NCBI GenBank assembly: GCA_021776135.1
Contig: JAJFGL010000036.1
Location: 160,473-224,472 of the forward strand
From: Kiloniellaceae bacterium
GTDB lineage: Bacteria > Pseudomonadota > Alphaproteobacteria > Kiloniellales > J153
Reading direction: 5' to 3'
DNA: 64,000 nt
Shown: positions 28,751 through 38,458 of the stretch, one piece after another
How the letters are laid out: each line of letters begins with the position of its first letter
Numbering within the stretch: position 1 is the stretch's first letter
Notes under the pieces: generated by a model
The model's input: the letters and a program-made list of their open reading frames with translations, nothing else
Told to the model about the DNA's origin: nothing
Database searches by the model: none
Program-made: the position numbers and the translations under genes

Positions 28751-31674
28751 GTGCCGCCCCCTGGCTTGCCCTTGAATTGCGCGCCAAAGCGTAAAATGCC
28801 CGGTGGTGGTTCCAAACCCGGCAGACGATCCAGGGCCGCCAGGACCGGTGCGCTCTCGCGCGCCTCGGCGGAGGTAACTTTCTCGACCTTGACCCTCAGG
28901 TCGTACCAGGCCGCCTGCCCGGTTACCGGATCGCTGTTGGAATAACGGTATCCGCCGCCGCCTTCGGGCAGGAGTTCGGATATCAAATGATTGAGCAGAA
29001 ACCCTTTCGTTGCTTCCGGCGAGTCCGGGGCAAGGTTCCAGGCCCCGGCGCGCTTGCCGATGGCGTTCCAGGTCCACACGGTATTGGGATTAACCCCGTC
29101 CATGAGCCGGACCTGTCCCCGCACCTTGCCGTGACTGCTGGTCACCCAGACCCAATCGTCTTCGCCGATGCCAAGACGGGTCGCGGTTTCCCGATTCATG
29201 TACAGGCGGTTGGCGCCGTGAATCTGCCGCAGCCAGGCGTTTTGGGAACCCCAGGAATGATACATGGCCATGGGCCGCTGGGTCAGGGCGTGCAGAGGAA
29301 AGGCCCCGGTTTCGATCCCGGCGTCTTCCAGGGGCGCATACCAGATCGGGAGGGGATCGAAATAGGTCTCCACCCGCGCCCGGTCGCTTTCCGGCGGTTG
29401 GCGCTCGCCGTGGCCACGCGCCGCCAGGCGGAATTTCTGCAAGGGCTCGCTATAAAGTTGCATGACGATCTGATCGGCATGGCCGATAAGGCCGAAGGAA
29501 ACCGCCCAGTCCAGGTATTCCTTATTGGCGTGGCGAAAGTAGCGTTGCGATTCCGGCAACTTCATGTGCCAGAAGCATTGGTTTTCGATGTAGTTTTCCA
29601 GTTGCTTCGGATTGGGCTCGCCACGGCCGTGAGAGTCCCCGCCCGCGCCCCGCCAACCGGCGAGGGAGCCGACGCCGGGGGCGCGCTCGTGATTCACGAT
29701 ATAGTCGGCATAGCCGCCGGGGTAGGCCGCGCCGCCGTCCTCCTTGACGAAACCGGGCAGGCCGATACGCGCGCCGAGATCGATTAAAACGTCCTGGAAG
29801 GGCCGGACATTGCGATCCGGCGCGACCACTGGCTGACGTATGGCGTCGCCGGGCCCCTCGGCCTCGCTAATGGGCCGGTCGAGCAGGGAAATACAGTCCC
29901 AGCGTTCCAGATAAGTGGTATCGGGAAGAATCAAATCGGCATAGGGCACCGTCTCCGAAAAATACGCATCGGAATAGATGATCTTGGGAATGACGTAGTC
30001 CCCGGTTTCCGGGTCGGTCTCGGTCAGGGCCTTCAAGGTGCTGGCCACGCTCATGGCGGAGTTCCAGCCCATGTTGGCCATGTAGAGGAACAGAACCTCG
30101 ATAGCGTAGGGATCGCGCTTGGCGGCATTGGCGATGACCATGTGCATCATGCCGTGGTTGGAGATCGGCGCCTCCCAGGAAAACGCCTTGTCGATGCGCC
30201 GGGGCGTTCCGTCGGCGTCCACCAGCAGGTCTTCCGGCCCGGTGGGAAAGCCCAGCGGCGGCCCGCCGAGAGGCTGGCCCGGCCCGGCCTGATCGGCGGG
30301 CTTCAGGCCCGGCGGAATCGGCTTGGGAAACGGCGGTTTGTAGCGAAAGCCGCCGGGGCAATCGATACTGCCCAGCAGGAGTTGCAGGATGTGTATGGCC
30401 CGGCAGGTGTGAAAGCCGTTGGAATGGGCGGAAATTCCGCGCATGGCGTGCATGGCGACCGGGCGGCCGATCGTCTTCTCGTGCCGTCGCCCGGCCCAAT
30501 CGGTCCAGGGGATATCGAGAACGATTTCTTCCTCGAAGGCGGCCTGGGCCAGTTCCGCCGCGATCCGCTTGATGGTCGCGGCCGGAACTCCAACCCGTTC
30601 CGCCACCGCCTCGGGCGCGAAGACCGCATTGGAATAGCGTTCGACCAAGCGGTTCATGGAGGGGACAACTTTGCGCCCATCTGGCAGAATGTATTCACCG
30701 CTCATGGCCGGCGTAATATCGGGCAACATGGCATTGACGGGCGCCCCGGCCGCGCGGTCCCAGGCCAGGGGCTTGCCGTCGCCGCCGCGCGCGAAGAGGC
30801 CGTCCTCGGCGGCGCCCGGATCGTCGATGACCAGCCAGGGGGCGTTGGTGTAGCGCACCAGGTAATCCAGATCGATCTTGCCCGCGTGCAGCAGCTCATG
30901 GATCAGGGCGAAGACGAACAAGCCGTCGGTGCCGGGGCGAATTCCGATCCATTCGTCGGCGATGGCGGAATAGCCGCTGCGCACCGGGTTGAGAGAAACG
31001 AACTTCGCGCCGCGCTGCTTGAGCTTCCCCAAGCCGATCTTGATGGGATTGGAATCGTGATCCTCGGCGACCCCGAACATGAGGAAATAGCGGGTCCGGC
31101 TCCAATCCGGCTCACCGAATTCCCAGAACGATCCGCCGATGGTGTAAAGCCCGGCGGCGGCCATGTTGACCGAGCAAAAACCGCCATGGGCGGCGTGGTT
31201 GGGGGTGCCGAACTGGCTCGCCCACCAGCCGGTCAAGGCTTGGCTCTGGTCGCGCCCGGTGAAGAAGGCGAGCTTGCGCGGCTCGCGCGCGCGGACCTCG
31301 CCCAGCCATCCGGCGGCGGTCGAGAGCGCCTCCTCCCAATCGATTTCCTTGAACTCGCCGGAGCCGCGCGGGCCGACCCGTTTCAGGGGATTGCGCAGGC
31401 GCGCCGGGGAATAGTGCTGCATGATCCCGGCCGAGCCCTTGGCGCAGAGCACGCCCTTGTTGACCGGATGGTCGCGGTTACCCTCGATATAGCGAACCGT
31501 GCCGTCCTTCAGGTGAACCTTAATGCCGCAGCGGCAGGCGCACATGTAGCAGGTGGTGTACTTGACCTCGTCCGCGATCTTGGGCGAGGTCTCGACCTTG
31601 GGCTCACCAGGCGCGGCCATGCTGTCTTGCTCCTGCCATGTAAAAGAAATCGCGCGGTGACTCCGCCCCCGCAA
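28747..31674 (-). CDS. soeA: molybdopterin oxidoreductase catalytic subunit, probable sulfite dehydrogenase SoeA
   Basis: TTCYMCACRCGIKVHLKDGTVRYIEGNRDHPVNKGVLCAKGSAG; three-gene order with DmsB/DmsC-like partners. Confidence 0.75.
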   Translation of the reverse strand: MRGRSHRAISFTWQEQDSMAAPGEPKVETSPKIADEVKYTTCYMCACRCGIKVHLKDGTVRYIEGNRDHPVNKGVLCAKGSAGIMQHYSPARLRNPLKRVGPRGSGEFKEIDWEEALSTAAGWLGEVRAREPRKLAFFTGRDQSQALTGWWASQFGTPNHAAHGGFCSVNMAAAGLYTIGGSFWEFGEPDWSRTRYFLMFGVAEDHDSNPIKIGLGKLKQRGAKFVSLNPVRSGYSAIADEWIGIRPGTDGLFVFALIHELLHAGKIDLDYLVRYTNAPWLVIDDPGAAEDGLFARGGDGKPLAWDRAAGAPVNAMLPDITPAMSGEYILPDGRKVVPSMNRLVERYSNAVFAPEAVAERVGVPAATIKRIAAELAQAAFEEEIVLDIPWTDWAGRRHEKTIGRPVAMHAMRGISAHSNGFHTCRAIHILQLLLGSIDCPGGFRYKPPFPKPIPPGLKPADQAGPGQPLGGPPLGFPTGPEDLLVDADGTPRRIDKAFSWEAPISNHGMMHMVIANAAKRDPYAIEVLFLYMANMGWNSAMSVASTLKALTETDPETGDYVIPKIIYSDAYFSETVPYADLILPDTTYLERWDCISLLDRPISEAEGPGDAIRQPVVAPDRNVRPFQDVLIDLGARIGLPGFVKEDGGAAYPGGYADYIVNHERAPGVGSLAGWRGAGGDSHGRGEPNPKQLENYIENQCFWHMKLPESQRYFRHANKEYLDWAVSFGLIGHADQIVMQLYSEPLQKFRLAARGHGERQPPESDRARVETYFDPLPIWYAPLEDAGIETGAFPLHALTQRPMAMYHSWGSQNAWLRQIHGANRLYMNRETATRLGIGEDDWVWVTSSHGKVRGQVRLMDGVNPNTVWTWNAIGKRAGAWNLAPDSPEATKGFLLNHLISELLPEGGGGYRYSNSDPVTGQAAWYDLRVKVEKVTSAEARESAPVLAALDRLPGLEPPPGILRFGAQFKGKPGGGT

Positions 31675-31750
31675 TATGCCCCAGCGGCCCTGGCCATAAC
31701 AAGCATCGCGGCCCCTTGGCCCTATGGATTCGCGCCTCTTGCCGCCATTC

Positions 31751-32620
31751 CTAGGAAACCAATGCCAGCCACGGCAACATGGTCGCCATCGCGATCAGGG
31801 TCATGGCGGTGAGCATACGGGCCATGAGTTCGGCATCGCCGCCTAGCTGCTTGGACATGATGTAGGAGGTCGTGGAGACTGGGACGGCGCTACACACCAT
31901 GCCGGCCAGGATGGCTTGCCGGTCGAGGGCGAAGAGGTGCGCGAGGCCGAGAAACGCCGCCGGTAACAGGACCAGCTTGAGGCCGCAGGCTAGGGCCACG
32001 ATCCGGGGGTCGGCGAATACCCGTCTCGGCTCCAGGGCCGCGCCGACGGCAAGCAGGGCGACGCCAATGGCCGCCGAGCCGACGAACGACAAGGGCGCGC
32101 CGATCAGGCGCGGCATGGGAACGCCGCTTAGATTCCATAGAACCCCAATCAGCGCCGCCAGGATCAGGGGGTTTCCCGCCAAGGACTTCAGGAAATGCGC
32201 CGGTTCCGCTTGCGTTGAACCGCCGCGCACGCCGTAGCGGATCAAAACCGCTACCGCCATGAAATTGACCAGTACGGTCATGAAGGCCAAGACCAGAGAG
32301 ACCAGGGCCAAGCCAGCGGAACCGGCCAGGCCGCCCGCGAGGCCCAGGATCACATAGGCATTCATGCGGGTCGCGCCTTGAAACAAACTGGCGAAGACCG
32401 GGCCGGAAAGACCGAGCGGCCGGCGCAGGGCGAAAGCGGCGGCGGCGGCGATCAGGATCGCCAACAAGACAGCCGTAACCAAACGCCAGGCCGTGGCGAA
32501 GGCCAGATCGGCGCTCGCCAGGCTGTGTACAAGCAGGGCGGGCAGCAGGACGTAATAGGCCAGGCGCTCCAAGCCTTCCCACACCGCCCGCTCGGGCAAG
32601 AGGAACCGCCGCAAGGCCAC
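31751..32620 (-). CDS. AEC family transporter (start uncertain, probably further upstream)
   Basis: Polytopic; VLWNLSGVPMPRLIGAPLSFVGSAAIGVALLAVGAAL. Confidence 0.85.
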   Translation of the reverse strand: MALRRFLLPERAVWEGLERLAYYVLLPALLVHSLASADLAFATAWRLVTAVLLAILIAAAAAFALRRPLGLSGPVFASLFQGATRMNAYVILGLAGGLAGSAGLALVSLVLAFMTVLVNFMAVAVLIRYGVRGGSTQAEPAHFLKSLAGNPLILAALIGVLWNLSGVPMPRLIGAPLSFVGSAAIGVALLAVGAALEPRRVFADPRIVALACGLKLVLLPAAFLGLAHLFALDRQAILAGMVCSAVPVSTTSYIMSKQLGGDAELMARMLTAMTLIAMATMLPWLALVS

Positions 32621-32670
32621 ACCCAGAAGTATTGTCGCGAAGACCGACAGCAGGCTCTCGGCAATGAGTA

Positions 32671-33351
32671 TTATATCAACTCGTCCTTGCGATCATCGGT
32701 TTCGCCGTAGCGGCTCATGACCGGCGGCTTCAAGCCTTCGTAGAGCGCATCCAGGTTCTTCGCGACCTCGGCATTGGCGCGCTCGAACAGGCTGTTTCCT
32801 TGCAGGTCGCTCTCGACCAGGAAGGGGCCGAAGTTTTCGACTTCGAAGACCCACATGGCCTGGGCTATGCCAAGATCCTCCAGCCAATGCGCGGCCACCA
32901 CGCGCTTGATGCCCCGGCCCAGCAAGGCGCCGGTGCCGTAGCCGACCGTGGTCAGGTAAACCGCGCCCTGGGGCACGAGGTGTTTACGGTAGGCTTCGCT
33001 GGTCATGCCGCCCTTGCCGATGATGACCTTGCAGCCCGATATCTCGAACCAGCGGTCAAGCCACTTGGCGAAGCGGAAGGACGCGGTCGCGGTTACCGCG
33101 CCGACGTTATAACTGCCGTCCTCGCGCACGGCGGCGGCGGGGGAGCAATGGAAATTGACATTGCCCACCTGGGCCGGATCGACCGGCAGTTCGGCGCCCT
33201 CGTCGACCACACGCTTATAGACCCCTTCGCGCCCGGTGTAGATCAGGCCGTCGAGGTACACCACATCGCCGAGCCGAAAATCCGCGATATCCTCGGCCGA
33301 TATGGGCGTTTTCAGGCGGAGCGTGCGCCGCTTGCTGGATCTGTCTGCCAT
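32671..33351 (-). CDS. class I fumarate hydratase, beta (C-terminal) subunit
   Basis: GDVVYLDGLIYTGREGVYKRVVDEG; VIGKGGMTSEAYRKHLVPQGAVYLTTVGYGTGALLG. Confidence 0.9.
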   Translation of the reverse strand: MADRSSKRRTLRLKTPISAEDIADFRLGDVVYLDGLIYTGREGVYKRVVDEGAELPVDPAQVGNVNFHCSPAAAVREDGSYNVGAVTATASFRFAKWLDRWFEISGCKVIIGKGGMTSEAYRKHLVPQGAVYLTTVGYGTGALLGRGIKRVVAAHWLEDLGIAQAMWVFEVENFGPFLVESDLQGNSLFERANAEVAKNLDALYEGLKPPVMSRYGETDDRKDELI

Positions 33352-34277
33352 TCAACCGTCTCCCGGCGCATGTAAGGGGTGAACCACTTTGGATCGGTCC
33401 GGTAGTCAATCCCGCCATCGGCGTGAACACGCGCGGTGGCGCGGCGCGACGACAGGCAAAAGGCATGCACGCTCATGGGCATGCCGCCGGTATGGGTAAA
33501 GCCGGCCTCAATGTGGCAATCGATGACCATGGAAGAGCCGACGAAACCCATGGCGCCCATGCCGATGCTGTTGCCCAGGTCTTTCAGTTCCATCTCCAAG
33601 GCCGCGATGCGCGGGTCGGGGTTGCGATTCCCCACGGTGCGCAGACAGGCCGCTTGCTTACCCAAGACCATGCAAGTGTCTTTGGAACCGCCGAGCCCGA
33701 TGCCGACAATCGCCGGCTGGCACGCCAGGCCGCGCTTGCCGAAGGCGATCAAGGTATCCAGTAAGAAGCGCTTGATGCCGTCGATGCCGTCGCCGGGAAA
33801 CAACATGCGGTAGTCGGTGCCGAAGAGACCACCCTTATGTACGGCGGTGAGATCGATCCAGTTGGCCTCCGGCTCGAAGCTGTAGTCGATCTCCGGCGCG
33901 TTGAGGCCGACGTTGTTGTTGTGGTCCGTGCGCCACAGGGGATGGACCCGGTTGGGGCGCAGGGGTATTTCGTGGGTCGCACTGGCGGTCGCCCGGCGCA
34001 GGGCCGCTTCCAGGGCCACGGGGCCGCCCTCGATCCGCGCCTCGTTTCCCAGCTTCACGAACCAGCGCGGCACCCCGGTATCGGCGCACATGGCGCGCCG
34101 GTCTTCCTTGGCGGCCTCGTAATTCTCCAGCATGGCGCGCAGCACGAAGGCGGAAAGATCGCCCTCCTCCGTCTCGGCCATGCCCTTAACGCCCGCCAGA
34201 TAATCATCCGGTATCTCAATCGCCGCCTTGGCCATGAGCTCTTCGGCCACGTTCTGTAAAGTTTGCGTGGAGATCAT
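33312..34277 (-). CDS. class I fumarate hydratase, alpha (N-terminal) subunit
   Basis: MCADTGVPRWFVKLGNEA; PAIVGIGLGGSKDTCMVLGKQA. Confidence 0.9.
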   Translation of the reverse strand: MISTQTLQNVAEELMAKAAIEIPDDYLAGVKGMAETEEGDLSAFVLRAMLENYEAAKEDRRAMCADTGVPRWFVKLGNEARIEGGPVALEAALRRATASATHEIPLRPNRVHPLWRTDHNNNVGLNAPEIDYSFEPEANWIDLTAVHKGGLFGTDYRMLFPGDGIDGIKRFLLDTLIAFGKRGLACQPAIVGIGLGGSKDTCMVLGKQAACLRTVGNRNPDPRIAALEMELKDLGNSIGMGAMGFVGSSMVIDCHIEAGFTHTGGMPMSVHAFCLSSRRATARVHADGGIDYRTDPKWFTPYMRRETVEWQTDPASGARSA

Positions 34278-34288
34278 GATTTCCTCCG

Positions 34289-36031
34289 TCAGGCCGGGCG
34301 CGCTTGCGGGGCGCCCGCGTCGCCGTCGATGAGCGACTCGCCCGGCTTCACGATGGTGAACTCAACCGGGACTTCTGTCACCTCGATGGTCTCTCCCCGG
34401 CGCCGGACTTGGGTGAAGCATGAGCCTTCCATGTCCCCCGCCTCGGGGAAATCCTCGCGGAAGTGGGCGCCGCGCGAATTCTCCCGCGCAATGGCCGCGC
34501 GGGCGATGGCCCCGCTTACCTCGACCAGGCTGCGTAGATTGAGCCAGTCGTGCCATGTCAGGTTAAACACTTGGTCCTGATCGGCAAGGCCGCTTTGCAG
34601 AAGTTCGGCCTCCAATTCGGTTAGGCGCTCAAGGCCGCGCTTCAGACCCGCCGCCGTGCGCAAAACGCCGACATCGTCCCACATGATGTCCAAGAGGCGC
34701 TCGCGCAAGCCATTGAGATCGCCCAGGGGTTTATCGAAGGGCTGGCGGGCGCGCTCGATCTCGGCGTGGATCAAGGCTTTGTCCGGATCCCGGTGCGCCT
34801 CGCCCTTGACTTGCTTGGCCATGACTTCCCCGGCGATTCCGCCGAAGACGGTGGAATTGGCGACCCCGTTGCCGCCCAGACGATTGGCCCCGTGGACGCC
34901 GCCGGCATCCTCCCCGGCGACGAACAGGCCCGGCAGTCCGGTTCGGGTATCGGTGTCGCAGATCAGGCCGCCCATGAAGTAGTGGGCCGTGGGAACCACC
35001 TCGACCAGCCCGCCCGCCAGGTCGAAACCGCTGTCGGCGCAGCGTTCGACCATGCCCTTGAAGGCCTTGCGCACCTTGTCCGGGCCTAGGTGATGCATCT
35101 GTATATAAAGGCCGCCGTGTTCGGTCGTGCCGCCCTTGCGTATCTCGGCGGCCATGGCCCGGCTGACAACGTCGCGGGTCGCGCGCTCGCCCTGGGGGTC
35201 GTAGTCGAGCATGAAGCGGCGTTGTTCCCCGGTCAGAAGATAACCGCCCGCCCCGCGCAAGCCCTCTTCCAGCACCGTGCCGGTCATGCGGGTTTCGGGC
35301 CCGGCCAGCAGGCCGGTGGGATGAAACTGAACCATCTCCATATCGCGTAAGGGCAGGCCCAGGCGCAGGGCCATGGCGAGCCCGTCCATGGACTTGTCGC
35401 CGGAGGGCGTGTGATAGCGGTACATGGTCGGCCCGCCCCCGGTTCCCAGCAGGACCGCCTTGGCGCGCACGAACAGGAACCCGCCGCCACGCATATCGAC
35501 CAGCAGCACCCCGGCCAGGGCGGCGCCGTCGGCGGTTGGAATCAGGGCCAGGGCCCGATGCTCCTCCAGACGCTCGACCGGGCGGGCCCAGACCTGTTCC
35601 ATCAGGCGGTTGACGATCTCGATCCCGGTCAGATCGCCCTTGTGAACCGTGCGGTCGAAGCTTTGCCCGGCGAAGGCCTTGCCGTGCAGGGTACCGTCGG
35701 CCTTGCGGTCGAAGAAGCACCCGATCTCGTTCTCCAATTCGCGGACCCTCTCGACCGCCGTCTGGCACAGGCGCCAGGCCAGGTCCTGATTGGGCAGCCA
35801 CTTGCCGCCGACGATGGTGTCCATGAAATGGCGCTCAAGCGAATCGCCGGGCAAAAGCGCCACGTTGTAGCCGCCCTGCACCATGCGCGTGCAGCCGGAC
35901 TTGCCGATCAGACCCTTGACCGCCAGGGTGACCTTCAAGTCCGGATCGGTCTGGCAGGCATGAAGCGCCGCGAACAGCCCCGCGCCGCCGGATCCCAGGA
36001 TCAGAATATCGGTGTCGTGTTGCTTGAACAT
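34289..36031 (-). CDS. succinate dehydrogenase/fumarate reductase-like flavoprotein
   Basis: LILGSGGAGLFAALHA; VQFHPTGLL; TAHYFMGG; HGANRLGGNGVANS. Confidence 0.88.
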   Translation of the reverse strand: MFKQHDTDILILGSGGAGLFAALHACQTDPDLKVTLAVKGLIGKSGCTRMVQGGYNVALLPGDSLERHFMDTIVGGKWLPNQDLAWRLCQTAVERVRELENEIGCFFDRKADGTLHGKAFAGQSFDRTVHKGDLTGIEIVNRLMEQVWARPVERLEEHRALALIPTADGAALAGVLLVDMRGGGFLFVRAKAVLLGTGGGPTMYRYHTPSGDKSMDGLAMALRLGLPLRDMEMVQFHPTGLLAGPETRMTGTVLEEGLRGAGGYLLTGEQRRFMLDYDPQGERATRDVVSRAMAAEIRKGGTTEHGGLYIQMHHLGPDKVRKAFKGMVERCADSGFDLAGGLVEVVPTAHYFMGGLICDTDTRTGLPGLFVAGEDAGGVHGANRLGGNGVANSTVFGGIAGEVMAKQVKGEAHRDPDKALIHAEIERARQPFDKPLGDLNGLRERLLDIMWDDVGVLRTAAGLKRGLERLTELEAELLQSGLADQDQVFNLTWHDWLNLRSLVEVSGAIARAAIARENSRGAHFREDFPEAGDMEGSCFTQVRRRGETIEVTEVPVEFTIVKPGESLIDGDAGAPQARPA

Positions 36032-36035
36032 TGGA

Positions 36036-36377
36036 TTATATAGCGTTGAAAAGAAACGCGAAAGACACGACCAAAGCCAGGCTTCCCGCCACGGCGGCCA
36101 GGCTCGCCTGCCAGTCCCGCCATGGCAGGAATTCCAGCGCCAGCAGACGCAGCCCGCCGAGCATATGGAGCGCCAGGAAAAACACCAAACCCATCTCGGC
36201 CAATTTCACCAGGCCGGAATCGGTCCAGGCCAAGATCCCATCCAGGGCCGCTTCGCCGTTCAGGACGGTTCCCAAAACCAGGAAATGCAGGGGCAGAAAC
36301 ACCGCCAGGGCGAGGCCCGACAGGCGATGCAGCGCGAAGGCCCACCACAGGGGATGATTCCGGTGGGGCCGGATCAT
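36036..36377 (-). CDS. SdhC/FrdC-like membrane anchor
   Basis: HPLWWAFALHRLSGLALAVFLPLHFLVLG; in operon with flavoprotein and Fe-S subunit. Confidence 0.75.
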   Translation of the reverse strand: MIRPHRNHPLWWAFALHRLSGLALAVFLPLHFLVLGTVLNGEAALDGILAWTDSGLVKLAEMGLVFFLALHMLGGLRLLALEFLPWRDWQASLAAVAGSLALVVSFAFLFNAI

Positions 36378-36703
36378 AGAACCACCGCCGCGACCGCCCG
36401 CATGCCGAGCGCGCTCAAGAAAACCGCGGCGCCATACATGGCGGTATTCAGCCACGCCCTGGACCAGGCCAGGCTTTCGGAGACTATCGCGCGCAGTCCG
36501 ATGGCGCCGTGAATCGCGGCCGCGATGACGAAGATACTATAAAACACCGCCCAGGTCAGGTTGCCCCGGGTACGCGACAAAATCTCGGCCGCCGAAAGCC
36601 CGTCTTGAATCGCGTAAACGATCAAGCCCAAATGGATCAGAACCAAGGGCGCCAGCACCGCCGCGCTCAGGCGCTGCGCCACATATAGTTGGGCCGGACT
36701 CAA
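36374..36703 (-). CDS. SdhD/FrdD-like membrane anchor
   Basis: Three-TM protein, QRLSAAVLAPLVLIHLGLIVY...AAIHGAIGLRAI; ATGA overlap with the SdhC-like gene. Confidence 0.72.
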   Translation of the reverse strand: MSPAQLYVAQRLSAAVLAPLVLIHLGLIVYAIQDGLSAAEILSRTRGNLTWAVFYSIFVIAAAIHGAIGLRAIVSESLAWSRAWLNTAMYGAAVFLSALGMRAVAAVVL

Positions 36704-36705
36704 GT

Positions 36706-37449
36706 TTATACTTCCCCTCGTAGGACCGCCTGAAAGACGGACCGCTTCAACCCGGCGATGGCGGCGGTTGGATTAAGCGACTTGGGGCAGTGGGCGGTGC
36801 AGCCCTGCTGGCTGTGACAGGAATGGCAACCGGCGTCCCCGGCGACAGCGGCAAGACGTTCGGCCTGGGCCGTATCGCGGATATCGTTCTGCAAGGTCCA
36901 AGCCCGGTTGAGCGCCGCCGGCCCCAGGTAGTCCGGCTTCCAGGCCACCACGTCGCAGGCCGCGTAGCACACCGCGCAGTTGATACACTCGATACCGGCA
37001 TCGGCGGCCTTGCGCGCCGGGGTATCGGGCGCGATCCGCTCGATATCGTCATAACGTGTCGCCCGGCCTTGGAAGCGCCCGCGCGCATTTTGCCATTTGT
37101 CGAAAAAGACCGTCATGTCGCACACCAGATCCTTGACGATTGGCAGGTTGCGCAGCGGCCCGATAGTCAGGCGGCTGTCTTGGGTCACCTTGGAGACATG
37201 GGTGCGGCAGGTCCAACGGGGCTTGCCATTGACGGTCATGGCGCAGGACCCGCACATCCCGACCCGGCAGGCGAAGCGGTAGGCCAGCCCCGGATCGCGG
37301 TTGCGTTGAATCCAGGTCACCACATCGAGCACGGTTTGATTGGCGCGCAGAGGCGCCTCGAACTCGGTATAACCGCCGTCCGCGCCGCCCTTCCAAATCC
37401 GTACCGCGAGCTTATCGCCCTGTTTCATACCGGCCGACTCCTTACCCAA
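36706..37449 (-). CDS. succinate dehydrogenase/fumarate reductase iron-sulfur subunit
   Basis: CRVGMCGSCAMTVNGKPRWTC; CINCAVCYAACDVV; CTAHCPKSLNPTAAI. Confidence 0.92.
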   Translation of the reverse strand: MGKESAGMKQGDKLAVRIWKGGADGGYTEFEAPLRANQTVLDVVTWIQRNRDPGLAYRFACRVGMCGSCAMTVNGKPRWTCRTHVSKVTQDSRLTIGPLRNLPIVKDLVCDMTVFFDKWQNARGRFQGRATRYDDIERIAPDTPARKAADAGIECINCAVCYAACDVVAWKPDYLGPAALNRAWTLQNDIRDTAQAERLAAVAGDAGCHSCHSQQGCTAHCPKSLNPTAAIAGLKRSVFQAVLRGEV

Positions 37450-37483
37450 GCCAAGAATGCCTTGGAAACTCCACCCAGGATAG

Positions 37484-38455
37484 TCACTTGCGCCGGCGAT
37501 TCCAAAGCTGGGCGATCAATATGCCCGCAACCACCAACACGGCGCCCGAAACTTGACTGAGGCTCGGTGGGATACCCATGGCCATGAGGATCGCGAGCGT
37601 AACCGCCGGCACCAGGTTGAGATACAGGCTGGCCATGGGCAAACCCAGGCGCGCCACGCCGTTGTTCCACAAGATGACCGCGGTCACGATAACGCCGTAA
37701 GACAGCAGCGCCATGAGCGTTAGGTCCAGGCCGCCGATGGCGTGCCAAGCGCCGTACGTCTGCCCGCCGGCGGCGGCCAAGCCATAGAAGGCGATCAAGA
37801 CCAGAGTGGCTACATTCGCGGTTCGCGCGGTGATGCGCAGGGCCGAAGTCCCGCCCATCCAGCGCTGCGCCATGAGGGAGTACCAAGACCAGCAAATCAT
37901 GGCGAGGACGATCAAGGGCTCGCCCCCGCCCCATTGCAAAGTGCCATCCATCTTGCCCGGGCCGGCCATGGCCAGGGCGGCCCCCGGCACGACCATGGCA
38001 AGCCCGGCCAGCAACCTCCGGTTGGGTAGAACGCCTTGAACCACGAGCACGACCAGGTTGGCGATCACCGGCATGGAGGCCGCGAAGACCACCGCCGTGA
38101 CCGGGTGGCTATGGGCAATCCCCAAGGTATAGAGGGTCGCGAAGCAAGCCATGGCCGTTCCCAACGCCAGCAAGCGCCAGGGCGCGATGGCTGCTTGGAA
38201 CGATGCGCCGGCCGGTTCGAGAACGCGCAGCAGCAACCAGAACAGCGGCAAGGCCGCGATATATCGGATCATGGCCAGAAAGTAGGGATCCCAACGCTGA
38301 CTCAGAACCGCGATCGCGGGCACTGTCGATCCCCATAGGGCGACCGTCACCAGCAAGCCGAGCACGCCCGGCCAACGGGCCAAAGCCGGCGCGCCCGCAT
38401 GATTTGGGGCCTCCGCACCTAGTCCCGTTTGCGGTCCAGCGCCGTCCCCCGACAT
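37484..38455 (-). CDS. EamA/DMT family transporter
   Basis: Ten-TM pattern, two EamA repeats. Confidence 0.85.
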   Translation of the reverse strand: MSGDGAGPQTGLGAEAPNHAGAPALARWPGVLGLLVTVALWGSTVPAIAVLSQRWDPYFLAMIRYIAALPLFWLLLRVLEPAGASFQAAIAPWRLLALGTAMACFATLYTLGIAHSHPVTAVVFAASMPVIANLVVLVVQGVLPNRRLLAGLAMVVPGAALAMAGPGKMDGTLQWGGGEPLIVLAMICWSWYSLMAQRWMGGTSALRITARTANVATLVLIAFYGLAAAGGQTYGAWHAIGGLDLTLMALLSYGVIVTAVILWNNGVARLGLPMASLYLNLVPAVTLAILMAMGIPPSLSQVSGAVLVVAGILIAQLWNRRRK

Positions 38456-38458
38456 ATT

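Noticed and set aside
30142-31812. Long plus-strand ORF (556 aa) opposite soeA
   Set aside because: Antisense artefact in GC-rich DNA; low-complexity translation, no recognisable domain, and fully overlaps a strongly supported gene.
36706-37449. CXXCH-like string (GCHSCHSQQGC) in the Fe-S subunit, suggesting haem c
   Set aside because: It sits in the conserved C-terminal Fe-S cluster region of a cytoplasmic SdhB-type subunit; haem attachment is not expected.
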